DNA of 46,124 bases from UBA6182 sp964479585 (GCA_964479585.1 CAYZMP010000007.1:1-46124); one strand, 5' to 3'. Positions 17,565 through 25,323 are shown, counted from the stretch's first letter. Notes: generated by a model from the sequence alone, not told the origin. Numbers and translations are program-made.

Positions 17565-17591
17565 AGATGAAAATAGAAACGAGAATATACT

Positions 17592-18230
17592 ATGGCACAT
17601 AACGAAAAACTAAATAAATTGTTTATACTTATTGGGGTGCTAGTTTTGATTTGGTCATACATTGGCCACTACGATACTTTTGGGTGGACACTCTTATCAT
17701 TACCAGTCATTCTTGTTTCACTTGTGTTTATGATTACGTCTAAGAAATTTAAGTATTCAACATTTGTGTACTTTTTTGGTTTGATTTGGGCGATTATATT
17801 ATTAATTGGAGCAAAATACACATACACATACAATCCATTGTTTGAATGGATAAAAGATGTGTTTGATTTATCACGTAATCATTATGATCGTGTGGGTCAT
17901 TTTGCTCAAGGTTTTGTGCCTGTGTTAATAATGAAAGAGTATTTTATACGAAAAGGGTATTTACAACGAAACAAAGCATTGAATTTTATTTTAGTTTGCA
18001 TGGCCTTAGCCTTTAGTGCATTTTATGAGTTACTAGAGTTTGCGGCAACTGTTATTTCCAATCAACCAAAAGAGTATATCCTTGATTTACAAGGTGATAT
18101 GTGGGATACACAATACGACATGTTGTTTGCCATCATTGGTGCAATGGTATCATTAAAGTTACTATCAAGATTCCATGATCCGATCATTGATACATTAAAA
18201 GATGATTATCCTAATCAAGCATTAGAATAG
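17592..18230 (+). CDS. DUF2238 (YjdF-family) membrane protein
   Basis: Integral membrane protein of 212 residues with about six helices. The family-defining polar motifs are all present: RNHYDRVGHFAQGFVP near residue 95, SAFYELLEF near residue 140 and LDLQGDMWDTQYDM near residue 166. The conserved charged residues within membrane segments suggest an enzyme or metal site, but no function is established. Monocistronic, with a plausible promoter upstream. The ribosome site is weak. Bases 18231-18469 hold no gene I can support. Confidence 0.85.
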   Translation: MAHNEKLNKLFILIGVLVLIWSYIGHYDTFGWTLLSLPVILVSLVFMITSKKFKYSTFVYFFGLIWAIILLIGAKYTYTYNPLFEWIKDVFDLSRNHYDRVGHFAQGFVPVLIMKEYFIRKGYLQRNKALNFILVCMALAFSAFYELLEFAATVISNQPKEYILDLQGDMWDTQYDMLFAIIGAMVSLKLLSRFHDPIIDTLKDDYPNQALE

Positions 18231-18469
18231 TCTTTTTTTTAATGATTATCCTATAGGATAAATAACAAAGTGAATAAATACGACAAATCGTTAACATGAA
18301 AAGTTTGATAAATGACCATGATATCAATAATAGGAGACATTGAATAAGTTTTTTATTAATTAGATTAAGTGGATGATTAAATAGTTCGATAGAAGTTAAC
18401 GATGATTGCAAAATTATAGAAAAAAGTGCTTTAATTTTGATACAATATTATTAAAAAGGAGGGGAATAG

Positions 18470-19015
18470 ATGAAAAAAGTAGCGTGTTTTTTAGCAGATG
18501 GCTTTGAAGAAACTGAAGCTTTACAAACAGTGGATATTTTAAGAAGAGCAAACATTACTGTTGATATGATTTCGATCAAAGACAAACATGTTGTTGGCTC
18601 CCATGGTATTGAAGTTGTTGCTGATAAAGGTTGGCAAGATAACTTTGATGATTATGATATGATATTTTTACCAGGAGGCCAACCAGGGACAAACAACTTA
18701 ATGGCAGATGGTAGAGTACTCCAAATAATACAAGATTTTTATAACCAAAAAAAGTGGTTGGCTGCTATTTGTGCAGCACCTATCGTGCTTGAAAAAGCAG
18801 GCGTATTAAAAGATAAAAAAGTTACTTCACATCCTTCTATGATGGAGGATCATTTTAAAGATTCACATTATTTAAACAAAGAAGTTGTTCTTGATCAAAA
18901 TATTATTACAAGTAGAGGAGTAGGTACAGTACCTGCATTTGCATTTACCATTTTAGAGTTGTTTGATATCGACTCACAACCATTTAAAGAAGCAATGGTA
19001 TTTACAAGAAAGTAA
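18470..19015 (+). CDS. DJ-1/PfpI-family protein (YajL-like)
   Basis: Cytosolic 181-residue protein of the DJ-1/ThiJ superfamily. The nucleophile-elbow Cys lies in AAICAAPIVL near residue 105, and the partner Glu in GFEETEA near residue 15 matches YajL/DJ-1. Members act as chaperones or in repair and detoxification of reactive carbonyls; the exact activity is debated. A very strong ribosome site (AAAGGAGGGG) and a -10-like TACAAT (18441-18446) precede it. A second, more distant superfamily member is at 31803-32324. Confidence 0.9.
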   Translation: MKKVACFLADGFEETEALQTVDILRRANITVDMISIKDKHVVGSHGIEVVADKGWQDNFDDYDMIFLPGGQPGTNNLMADGRVLQIIQDFYNQKKWLAAICAAPIVLEKAGVLKDKKVTSHPSMMEDHFKDSHYLNKEVVLDQNIITSRGVGTVPAFAFTILELFDIDSQPFKEAMVFTRK

Positions 19016-19020
19016 AAAGA

Positions 19021-19046
19021 AAACATGGTGTAGGCCATGTTTTTTA
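19021..19046. terminator. Terminator after the DJ-1 gene
   Basis: AAACATGG pairs with CCATGTTT over a 6-base loop and runs into TTTTTAC. It also lies at the end of the converging zinc-ribbon gene. Confidence 0.7.
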
Positions 19047-19523
19047 CATTGAATAAACAATTGCAGAAAGTATCATGATTATAAAAAGAATTAGTGGGAA
19101 TAGCACAATAAACACAATTACTTTTACCAACCCTTTATCGTTTTCTTTGATAGGGGCGCTTATCGTTTGTGTATGATGCACTGGCTGTGAGCATGATGGG
19201 CACACTTTCCAATGGGATTCTAATACTTGATTGCAACTCTCACAAGCTGCTTTTAGATGAACACCACAATTAGGACAAGAAGCAAAATCTTTAGACACGA
19301 CAGAGTTGCATCGAGCACATCGTAAACCACCATAATCTGCACGGACGACAAGATAAATAATAAATCCAATAAAACTAGGAACAAATACAGCGATTAACGT
19401 CCATAATAAGGCGTTCATACCACGTTGTTGAGCATCCTTATACACATAAAACCCAATTACTAGGGGAATGATAAAAATAGACAGAAACGCAAACAATGGA
19501 ATAAACATAAAAAAATCAGTCAT
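19044..19523 (-). CDS. Zinc-ribbon membrane protein
   Basis: A 159-residue protein with two N-terminal membrane helices (about residues 5-27 and 38-60), a cytosolic double zinc ribbon and a C-terminal helix (about 131-155). The ribbons are visible as CARCNSVVSKDFASCPNCG and CESCNQVLESHWKVCPSC, each with two CxxC knuckles. The N-terminal region resembles the short phospholipase-D-nuclease-like N-terminal membrane domain found in small proteins. AAAGGAG precedes the ATG. It is close to two other small minus-strand genes. Function unknown. Confidence 0.75.
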   Translation of the reverse strand: MTDFFMFIPLFAFLSIFIIPLVIGFYVYKDAQQRGMNALLWTLIAVFVPSFIGFIIYLVVRADYGGLRCARCNSVVSKDFASCPNCGVHLKAACESCNQVLESHWKVCPSCSQPVHHTQTISAPIKENDKGLVKVIVFIVLFPLILFIIMILSAIVYSM

Positions 19524-19543
19524 AAGTGGTCTCCTTTAATAAG

Positions 19544-19807
19544 TTATAAAAGCAATAGTGATAATACTAAATGTAAAACAAGTAAACTAGGAAATCCTAT
19601 AATGAATTTCGTTTTACGGTTTTTATGCTTGAATATATGCATCGCCATCATACCACCAAAAGCACCCCCAAGAATGGCAATCATCCAAAGAGTGGATTCG
19701 CTTATTCTATGTTTATGGTGTTTCGCTTTGAGTTTGTCTACAAGCATAAGAGTAAACAACATCAAGTTGATGATAAAGAAATATACAATAAAGTATTCTT
19801 GCATCAT
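19544..19807 (-). CDS. DUF1294 family membrane protein
   Basis: An 87-residue protein with three hydrophobic segments and the DUF1294 pattern: LVDKLKAKHHKHRISESTLW near residue 22, then LGGAFGGMMAMHIFKHKNRKTKF near residue 46. It starts at ATG 19807, overlapping the upstream gene's stop by 4 bases, or at the next Met codon. Some family members are fused to nucleic-acid-binding cold-shock domains, but this one is not. Function unknown. Confidence 0.85.
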   Translation of the reverse strand: MMQEYFIVYFFIINLMLFTLMLVDKLKAKHHKHRISESTLWMIAILGGAFGGMMAMHIFKHKNRKTKFIIGFPSLLVLHLVLSLLLL

Positions 19808-20067
19808 TGATACCTCAGTCCATAATATTCATCATCTTTATCATTGTCAATATCATTAACTTGTTCATTTTCATACAAATAAAATATTTCTTCACAATAT
19901 AATTGAGTAAACACTTCAGTAGAAACAATAAAATGACTTGATTTACTAATGAGTGTTATTTTATTATGGTTAGCATAACAAAACGTTGGAAAGGGTGAAT
20001 AAAACATAACAATTTGATTGTTTGTAAGTGATTCAAATACTTCTTCAAATGATTCGAACTGTTTCAT
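19804..20067 (-). CDS. Conserved-looking small protein of unknown function
   Basis: An 87-residue soluble protein starting MKQFESFEEVFESLTNNQIV and ending in an acidic tail (NDIDNDKDDEYYG). I do not recognise the family. The predicted pattern is alternating strands and one helix. It is supported as a real gene by AAAGGATCG upstream of the ATG and by its 4-base ATGA overlap with the DUF1294 gene, which implies translational coupling. Confidence 0.6.
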   Translation of the reverse strand: MKQFESFEEVFESLTNNQIVMFYSPFPTFCYANHNKITLISKSSHFIVSTEVFTQLYCEEIFYLYENEQVNDIDNDKDDEYYGLRYQ

Positions 20068-20184
20068 AAACGATCCTTTCTCATGTCTAATAAATGTATT
20101 ATACCATGAGAAATTGTTAAGATTTACACTTTGTGTTTGTCTTTTTTAAGTACACTGATATAATAGAAATGATTTTGGAGAAAA

Positions 20185-20817
20185 ATGATGAAAGAGATAC
20201 TTTTAACAATAGTCATTGGTTATTTACTAGGGAATATGCAAGCTTCTTATTTATTAGGGAAGTTGCTTTATAAAATCGATATTCGAACACTTGGACATGG
20301 AAATGCAGGGGCAAGCAATGCATTAAGCTCCGTTGGTTTTAAGTTTGGGCTTTATGTTGCGATAGTTGATGTTTTAAAGGGTGTTGTGGCTATTGTGTTA
20401 ACGCGAGTTCTTTTTTCAGCAAGCTTAAGTGAGCACACTGTACTTCTTTATATTAGTACAGCTAGTGTAATGCTAGGGCACATATTTCCTTTTTACATGA
20501 ACTTTAAAGGTGGTAAAGGAACTGCAACTTTACTTGGTGCACTTTTAGGTATTCAACCACTTTTAGGTGTGGGGGCGATTGTTCTGTTAATACTATTAAC
20601 ATTGCTAATAGATTATGTAGCATTAAGTGCTGTTATACTAATGTTTTTATTAGTTGTGCTAACACTTATTATGTCTTTTGGTGTTTTAGAAACACTGATC
20701 TCAATTTGTGTGTTTGCTTTATCTGTGTATTTACATACTCCAAACTTTAAAAGGATAATAAACAAAACAGAAGGTCGATTATCGTTAACGTTAAAGTCAA
20801 AAAGAAAAGAGCGCTAA
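20185..20817 (+). CDS. plsY: Glycerol-3-phosphate acyltransferase PlsY
   Basis: Membrane enzyme that transfers an acyl group from acyl-phosphate to glycerol-3-phosphate, the first step of phospholipid synthesis. At 210 residues with five or more helices it is the normal size. The three conserved motifs are present: GNMQASYLLGK near residue 15, GHGNAGASNALSS near residue 36 (motif 2) and GHIFPFYMNFKGGKGTATLL near residue 98 (motif 3). ATGs exist at 20185 and 20188; GGAG is 4 bases from the first and 7 from the second, so the second may be used. Monocistronic. Confidence 0.95.
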   Translation: MMKEILLTIVIGYLLGNMQASYLLGKLLYKIDIRTLGHGNAGASNALSSVGFKFGLYVAIVDVLKGVVAIVLTRVLFSASLSEHTVLLYISTASVMLGHIFPFYMNFKGGKGTATLLGALLGIQPLLGVGAIVLLILLTLLIDYVALSAVILMFLLVVLTLIMSFGVLETLISICVFALSVYLHTPNFKRIINKTEGRLSLTLKSKRKER

Positions 20818-20828
20818 GGCTCTTTTTA
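20805..20828. terminator. Terminator between plsY and trpP
   Basis: AAAAGAGC pairs with GCTCTTTT over a 6-base loop, overlapping the plsY stop codon and followed by T. The two genes converge here. Confidence 0.75.
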
Positions 20829-20829
20829 G

Positions 20830-21345
20830 TTAGGTTGCTTTTACAAATGAAGTTGATCGCTGATACAGTACTACATAAACTTTATAGAACGCATACGTTA
20901 CAAAGGTGTTTGCTATTGCTGTAGGTAATACAACAGCCACAAACAATGCACTCAAAGGGGCCGGTAACCCAACGATGACTAAAGCACTCGATAAAAAGGC
21001 AATGCCACTAACGATGGTAGCTACAAAACCTAGTGCTCCAATAATTAGTGGTTTCAACTGATTTTTTAATAAGGTGATAATGAATAAGACAAAATAAGCA
21101 CTAATTAGTTTATCAATAATGTTTGGGATTTGACCCCCAGGAAAACCAGTTGTCATTGCCGCTAAAATACCAGCGACTGTACCTATTAAAAAGGTGTTAG
21201 CAAGTTTTGGTTGACTAACGATGGCAATAAACATACTAGCTAGTAAAAAATCTGGTTTAACTCCTCCGAAAATTGGTGGTGTAATCGCGTGAAGCACCAT
21301 ACCAACCGCAAGCATCAAGGCTGCAAATACTATTTCTTTTGTTTT
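20830..21345 (-). CDS. trpP: Tryptophan transporter, TrpP-like
   Basis: A 171-residue membrane protein with about five helices, the size of B. subtilis TrpP (172). It starts MKTKEIVFAALMLAVG and contains FGGVKPDFLLASMFIAI near residue 28, as in the TrpP/tryptophan-uptake family. The frame extends upstream to a GTG at 21393, but that codon lies inside the terminator hairpin. ATG 21345 has GAAAGGA eight bases upstream. Function is supported by the T-box remnants, whose specifier is UGG and whose tRNA-acceptor bulge suits tRNA-Trp. The riboswitch has been split by a transposon, so normal induction is probably lost. Confidence 0.85.
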   Translation of the reverse strand, partial: KTKEIVFAALMLAVGMVLHAITPPIFGGVKPDFLLASMFIAIVSQPKLANTFLIGTVAGILAAMTTGFPGGQIPNIIDKLISAYFVLFIITLLKNQLKPLIIGALGFVATIVSGIAFLSSALVIVGLPAPLSALFVAVVLPTAIANTFVTYAFYKVYVVLYQRSTSFVKAT

Positions 21346-21380
21346 CATAATCATGTTCCTTTCATCGTGATAGAGAATAC

Positions 21381-21414
21381 AAAAAGCACCCACTGCTATA
21401 GGAGCAATGGGTGC
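21381..21414 (-). terminator. T-box regulated terminator of trpP
   Basis: Twelve-bp stem with one G-U pair, 5-base loop, then five T on the minus strand. It competes with the antiterminator formed by the T-box core. Confidence 0.85.
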
Positions 21415-21502
21415 GGTTGCGGTGCCATCCTACTTATCGCAAAAGCGATATCTTTATCAAGTACTATCATACTCGTGCTGTCAGATAACGGTCAGCTTCC
21501 GT
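21381..21502 (-). promoter_or_regulatory. T-box riboswitch, 3' half (Stem III, T-box core, terminator)
   Basis: On the minus strand the T-box core reads AGGATGGCACCGC (21431-21419), close to the consensus AGGGTGGNACCGC. It is preceded by a Stem III hairpin TATCGC/GCGATA (21435-21450) and followed by a 12-bp terminator stem (GCACCC.../...GGGTGC, 21414-21386) ending in TTTTT (21385-21381). The UGGC bulge would pair with an acceptor end whose discriminator is G, as in bacterial tRNA-Trp. Stem I and the promoter are missing here and lie beyond the transposon at 28415-28571. Confidence 0.9.
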
Positions 21503-21507
21503 CTTGG
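21503..21507. repeat. Target-site duplication, left copy
   Basis: CTTGG directly abuts the left transposon end and recurs at 28410-28414 abutting the right end. Confidence 0.85.
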
Positions 21508-21542
21508 TGTAAATTGTAATTTTATTTTGCATTAAATTTAAG
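21508..21542 (+). repeat. Transposon left terminal inverted repeat
   Basis: Begins TGTAAATT and matches the right end at 31 of 35 positions without gaps. The internal motif TTGCATTAA is at 21527-21535; a second motif TTGCACTAA is at 21550-21558, 23 bp further in. Confidence 0.9.
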
Positions 21543-21558
21543 GGGTGCTTTGCACTAA

Positions 21559-21609
21559 TAAATCGAGTAGGAGACTAGCCATTAATTGACTAGTCTCCTA
21601 CTCGATTTA
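21559..21609. repeat. Perfect 20-bp inverted repeat after the CDF gene
   Basis: TAAATCGAGTAGGAGACTAG (21559-21578) pairs perfectly with 21590-21609 around an 11-base loop. It lies between the CDF stop codon and the transposon end. On the minus strand no T-run follows, so it is a strong barrier or RNA-protecting stem rather than a textbook terminator. Confidence 0.7.
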
Positions 21610-21639
21610 AAATAGTCCTTTTTTCAATATATAAATACT

Positions 21640-22548
21640 TTAACTGCCATAAGCATACCCTTTTTCCAGTTCGTCTTTACTTGTAGTTATTTCTATTGTG
21701 ATATGATTCTTTACACCCGATGTATGGGCAAGCTCTGCAATTTCTTCTTTGATTTCCCTAGTCTTGTTTATATCGGAAGAGTCTATAAGAACCGTAACGA
21801 TAAGGGCATTTTCTTCTCCGTCCAGTGACCAAATGTGAAAATGAGAGAGGTCCTTTACAGCAGGAATATTGTTAATGGAGTTCGCCAGGTTCTCTACGTT
21901 TACATTTTCCGGCGAACCGTTCAATAAAATTTTCATTGTACTGAAAAATTCAGGTACAGTTTTATAGAGGATATAGAGTGCTATCGAAATCGATAAGATT
22001 GGATCCAATCGATAAGCCTCGGTAAAGTTCATTACAATACTCACAACCAAGACCCCAATCCACCCTAATACATCTTCTAGCATATGCAGGTTCAACATGC
22101 CTTCGTTTTTAGATGACCCTTTGCTTAGAATCCAAGCCGCATATCCATTCAATCCAATAGCCACGAGTGAAAGCCAAAACATGCCACTGTAATTAACCGG
22201 TTGCGGATCAATCAAACGTGGGATACTTCGGTAAATCATAAAAAATGAGCCGCCGATCAGTACTACTCCAGTTATCAACGCCCCTAATAATGAAAAGCGG
22301 TTATAACCAAAAGTGAACTGTTCATCTTGCTGCTTTTCTGAGTACCCCTGGAAAAACCAAGCGAATCCAATAGAAATGGAATCTCCTAAATCATGAACGG
22401 CGTCGGACATAATTGACACACTATTGAAAAGAGACCCAAAGAAAAATTCAATCATGGAAAAAATAAAGTTGATGAAAAAAGCAATTTTAATATTCTTATT
22501 CGATTGATTTTGGTGCGAGTGATTTTCTTGTTTCTCTGACTTTGAAAT
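21640..22548 (-). CDS. czrB: Cation diffusion facilitator (zinc exporter, CzrB/CzcD-like), possible AUU start
   Basis: Inner-membrane proton-driven Zn/Cd/Co exporter. HxxxD zinc sites appear in two membrane helices: AVHDLGDS and LHMLEDVLG. A cytoplasmic C-terminal domain (from about SPENVNVENLANSI) ends the protein. The first ATG, at 22455, would remove the first membrane helix (271 aa). The frame remains open upstream, encoding a His-containing tail and the helix NIKIAFFINFIF, back to an ATT at 22548 that is 8 bases after GAGG. That gives 302 residues, the normal family length, so translation probably starts at AUU; a mutated ATG is the other option. It lies 38 bases after the repressor gene, as in czrAB. 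Confidence 0.8.
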   Translation of the reverse strand: MSKSEKQENHSHQNQSNKNIKIAFFINFIFSMIEFFFGSLFNSVSIMSDAVHDLGDSISIGFAWFFQGYSEKQQDEQFTFGYNRFSLLGALITGVVLIGGSFFMIYRSIPRLIDPQPVNYSGMFWLSLVAIGLNGYAAWILSKGSSKNEGMLNLHMLEDVLGWIGVLVVSIVMNFTEAYRLDPILSISIALYILYKTVPEFFSTMKILLNGSPENVNVENLANSINNIPAVKDLSHFHIWSLDGEENALIVTVLIDSSDINKTREIKEEIAELAHTSGVKNHITIEITTSKDELEKGYAYGS

Positions 22549-22586
22549 TTTAAAAACCTCGATTTAGTTTTATACCTTATTAGCTT

Positions 22587-22901
22587 TTATTGTTCTTGTT
22601 CATTGATATGAGTTAAGACTTGTTCGAGAATACTGAAAACATGAAGATCATCAAGACTGTAAACCATGCTTTTCCCTTCTCTTCTTGCCTTCACTAAACG
22701 TGAATCTTTCAATATTTTTAGTTGGTGTGAAATCGCGGACTGTTCTATATCCAATGCAAGCACAATGTTTCCAACACTGAGCTCTTCTTTCTGTAAAAGA
22801 AAGAGAATTGACAAGCGTGTAGGGTCACTAATCACTTTGAATACTTTGCTTATTGATTGGATCTTCTCTTTATTGATTGGCGAAGTTGTTGATGTATCCA
22901 T
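22587..22901 (-). CDS. czrA: ArsR/SmtB-family metal-sensing repressor, CzrA-like
   Basis: A 104-residue winged-helix dimeric repressor that releases DNA on binding metal. The recognition helix region is LDIEQSAISHQLKILKDS (about residues 50-67). The alpha-3 Cys site of CadC is absent (ELSVGNI). The alpha-5 zinc site of CzrA is mostly kept: Asp85, His87 and His98 are present, but the fourth ligand, His in S. aureus CzrA, is Glu101. It should therefore sense Zn or Co rather than Cd or Pb, with altered affinity (inference). It is first in an operon with the CDF exporter and divergent from the P-type ATPase. Confidence 0.87.
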   Translation of the reverse strand: MDTSTTSPINKEKIQSISKVFKVISDPTRLSILFLLQKEELSVGNIVLALDIEQSAISHQLKILKDSRLVKARREGKSMVYSLDDLHVFSILEQVLTHINEQEQ

Positions 22902-23042
22902 ATGCTCTTATTCCTCTCACATGATTTTCCATTCATATATATAATACCACATGAGTAAAACGATGCTAGTTTTTTGTTTATAGACAAAATTAAGACTTTT
23001 GTATCAGCAATAGTAGTCCATTTGAATAAGAAGCATCTTGTC

Positions 23043-23132
23043 TTGACAAAACTCATACAGTGAGTTAATATGATTTTGTAAACATATGAATGTAACTTCA
23101 TTTGTAAATCATAATCATTCCGATTTACAAAT
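23043..23132 (+). promoter_or_regulatory. Promoter and operator-like dyads of the P1B-4 ATPase
   Basis: TTGACA (23043-23048) and TAATAT (23066-23071) with a 17-base spacer. Immediately downstream, ATGAATGTAACTTCAT (23086-23101) is an ArsR-type dyad. Next, ATTTGTAAATC (23100-23110) and GATTTACAAAT (23122-23132) form a perfect 11-bp inverted repeat around ATAATCATTCC. Its core TCATAATCATTCCGA differs from the Zur-box consensus TCGTAATNATTACGA at two positions. The divergent repressor gene starts at 22901. The rest of 22902-23267 holds no gene. Confidence 0.6.
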
Positions 23133-23267
23133 AAAAGGAGATGGAGACTGGATAAGCCCAAACCATATGAATCCTTGCCTTACTTAAGCAAACAAACGAG
23201 CTCAGAATTTGCAAGGCACAAAAAAAGTCAACAAAAATCAAAGAAATTTAATAGAAAGGTGATAGAA

Positions 23268-25193
23268 ATGGAAACTACCAAAGAGCAACATTCACAGGAA
23301 AAAGAGAAACATAACCACGACCATGATCACAATCACGGGAAGATGCCTATTATTCTATACTTTATTGGTTTGGCATTGGCAATTGTTGCATTGTTCTTAA
23401 GTGGAGAATATCAATTAATTAAAAACATCATGTTCTCACTCGCCACAATTAGTGCGGGCTATCATGTCATTGTTCTGGAAGGTCTTGGAGAGACAATTGA
23501 GAATACAAAAGCAAATAATAAGTTTACGCCTAATTCTCATATTTTAATGGGATTAGCGGCTATAGGAGCTTCAGCGATAGGGAATTTTTGGGAAGGAACG
23601 TTGTTGATTCTCATTTTTTCAGGCGCACATTTCCTGGAAGATTACGCTGAAGGAAGAAGTAGACGAGAAATAACGAAATTACTCGAAATGAACCCAACAA
23701 CTGCTCGGTTAATTTTGCCTGATGGGAATACAAAGATTGTTGACGTCAGTGAATTAACAGTTGGGGACCAACTTCAAGTACTAAACGGTGACCAAGTACC
23801 CATTGATGGAGTCATTTTATCTGGCTCTACTTCCATTGATGAATCGTCTATTAATGGTGAAAGTATACCCAATGAAAAAACAAAAGGAGATACCGTTTTT
23901 GGGAGTACGATTAATGGGACAGGCACGTTTACAATGGAAGTCACCAAAGAAAACGAAGATACAGTATTTTCAAAAATTTTACAATTAGTGAACCAGAACC
24001 AAGATAATCAAACAAAAGCTGCGAGTATTATCCAAAAATTCGAACCGAAATACGTCACAGTTGTTTTAATTGCCATTCCCCTGTTCGTGTTATTGGCTCC
24101 TGTTCTACTTGATTGGACATGGTCACAAAGTATTTATAGGGGATTGGTTCTTTTAGTTGCAGCTTCACCCTGTGCTTTAGCAGCAGCTACCGTATCGGTA
24201 ACCTTATCAACAACCTCTAACCTGGCCAAAAAAGGTGTCCTTTCAAAAGGTAGTTCTTATCTGTCTCAATTAGCTGATACTCAAGCAATTGCGTTTGATA
24301 AGACGGGAACTTTGACCAAAGGAAAACCAGAAGTAACCAATTATTATTTTGCCGATTCTGTGAATGAAGAAAATATTATTGATATCGTAGTGGCTCTTGA
24401 AAAAGAATCCAATCACCCTTTAGCAGATGCCATTCTAAGAAAGTTTGAACAAAAAAATAAGCTTACCATTGAAGTAGAAAATCAGATTGGTAAAGGGTTG
24501 ACGGGAGATTATAACGGAAGAAATTATCGGATTGGAAAACCCACTTCATTTGCTAATGTGGCAGAAGAGTTCTCGAGCTTAAATGACGAATGGGCTTCGG
24601 AGGGAAAAACAGTGGTCTATGTATCCGAAGACGAGAAAGTTATTGGGCTAATTTCTTTAATGGATATTCCAAATGAAGAAGCTAAAGCAACCATTGATTA
24701 CTTTAAGGGCCTTGGGATTCACACCACTTTAATTACTGGTGACTCAGAAATGACAGGAAAAGCAGTTGCAGAACAATTAGGAATAGATGAAGTAATCGCG
24801 AATGTCATGCCAGAAGATAAATCTCGAATTATAGACGAGCAAAAAGAGAAATACGGCGTAACAGCAATGGTGGGTGATGGTGTAAATGATGCCCCTGCCC
24901 TTGTTAATGCAGATGTAGGTATTGCCATGGGGGACGGAACAGATGTAGCAGTAGAAGTGTCTGATTTGGTTTTAATGCAGAATAATTTATCCAAATTGGT
25001 ACAATCTCATAATATTGCAACCAAAATGAATCGTGTCATTTGGCAAAATATTTTTTTCTCAATGGCCGTTGTTGTCTTTTTAATTATTGCTAGTTTCTTA
25101 GGTTTGACGGATATTGCAATTAGTGTCATTATTCATGAAGGAAGTACGTTGGTCGTTATTCTGAATGGACTTCGTTTATTAAAATCTAATTAA
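23268..25193 (+). CDS. P1B-4 type heavy-metal-exporting P-type ATPase
   Basis: Membrane ATPase that pumps divalent metal ions out of the cell. The frame opens at 23175, but ATG 23268 follows AAAGGTGATAGAA and begins METTKEQHSQ, giving 641 residues. Instead of a CxxC metal-binding domain it has a His-rich tail, HNHDHDHNHG. The membrane motif is SPC (Ser300-Pro-Cys302), not CPC, and the last helix carries HEGSTLVVILNGLRLL (His623). These two define the P1B-4 group (CoaT, CtpD, ZosA, PfeT), linked to Co, Zn, Cd or Fe(II) efflux. The phosphorylation site DKTGTLTKG (Asp344) and hinge GDGVNDAPAL are intact. Divergent from the czrAB-like operon. Often mis-annotated as CadA. Confidence 0.92.
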   Translation: METTKEQHSQEKEKHNHDHDHNHGKMPIILYFIGLALAIVALFLSGEYQLIKNIMFSLATISAGYHVIVLEGLGETIENTKANNKFTPNSHILMGLAAIGASAIGNFWEGTLLILIFSGAHFLEDYAEGRSRREITKLLEMNPTTARLILPDGNTKIVDVSELTVGDQLQVLNGDQVPIDGVILSGSTSIDESSINGESIPNEKTKGDTVFGSTINGTGTFTMEVTKENEDTVFSKILQLVNQNQDNQTKAASIIQKFEPKYVTVVLIAIPLFVLLAPVLLDWTWSQSIYRGLVLLVAASPCALAAATVSVTLSTTSNLAKKGVLSKGSSYLSQLADTQAIAFDKTGTLTKGKPEVTNYYFADSVNEENIIDIVVALEKESNHPLADAILRKFEQKNKLTIEVENQIGKGLTGDYNGRNYRIGKPTSFANVAEEFSSLNDEWASEGKTVVYVSEDEKVIGLISLMDIPNEEAKATIDYFKGLGIHTTLITGDSEMTGKAVAEQLGIDEVIANVMPEDKSRIIDEQKEKYGVTAMVGDGVNDAPALVNADVGIAMGDGTDVAVEVSDLVLMQNNLSKLVQSHNIATKMNRVIWQNIFFSMAVVVFLIIASFLGLTDIAISVIIHEGSTLVVILNGLRLLKSN

Positions 25194-25242
25194 TTCTATC
25201 AAAACCCATAAAGCTAGGCTATAGTAATAACTGTCTGAAGTT

Positions 25243-25286
25243 AATATGCCTTTAACGTTCTAAAAACGTTAGAGGCATATTTTTTA
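25243..25286 (+). terminator. Terminator of the P-type ATPase gene
   Basis: A long stem (AATATGCC...AACGTT pairing with AACGTT...GGCATATT) with a 5-base loop, followed by TTTTT. Confidence 0.85.
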
Positions 25287-25297
25287 TAAATTACTTT

Positions 25298-25323
25298 GTC
25301 TCAAAAACAATCGATTATGGGAC
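25298..25323 (+). promoter_or_regulatory. Possible resolvase res subsite
   Basis: GTCTCA and TGGGAC form an imperfect 26-bp dyad 130 bases upstream of the serine recombinase gene, where res sites of Tn552/Tn3-like elements lie. The remaining subsites were not identified. Bases 25324-25440 hold no gene. Confidence 0.4.

Noticed and set aside
21346..21393. Upstream GTG start extending trpP by 16 residues
   Set aside because: The GTG is inside the T-box terminator hairpin; ATG 21345 has a proper ribosome site and the family N-terminus.
23141..23155. Four-codon ORF METG ahead of the ATPase
   Set aside because: The ribosome-site-like GGAG touches the ATG with no spacing, so it is unlikely to be translated.
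23268..25193. Annotating the P-type ATPase as CadA (cadmium ATPase)
   Set aside because: CadA-type P1B-2 pumps have CPC in the membrane motif and an N-terminal CxxC domain. This one has SPC, HEGST and a His-rich tail, which is P1B-4.
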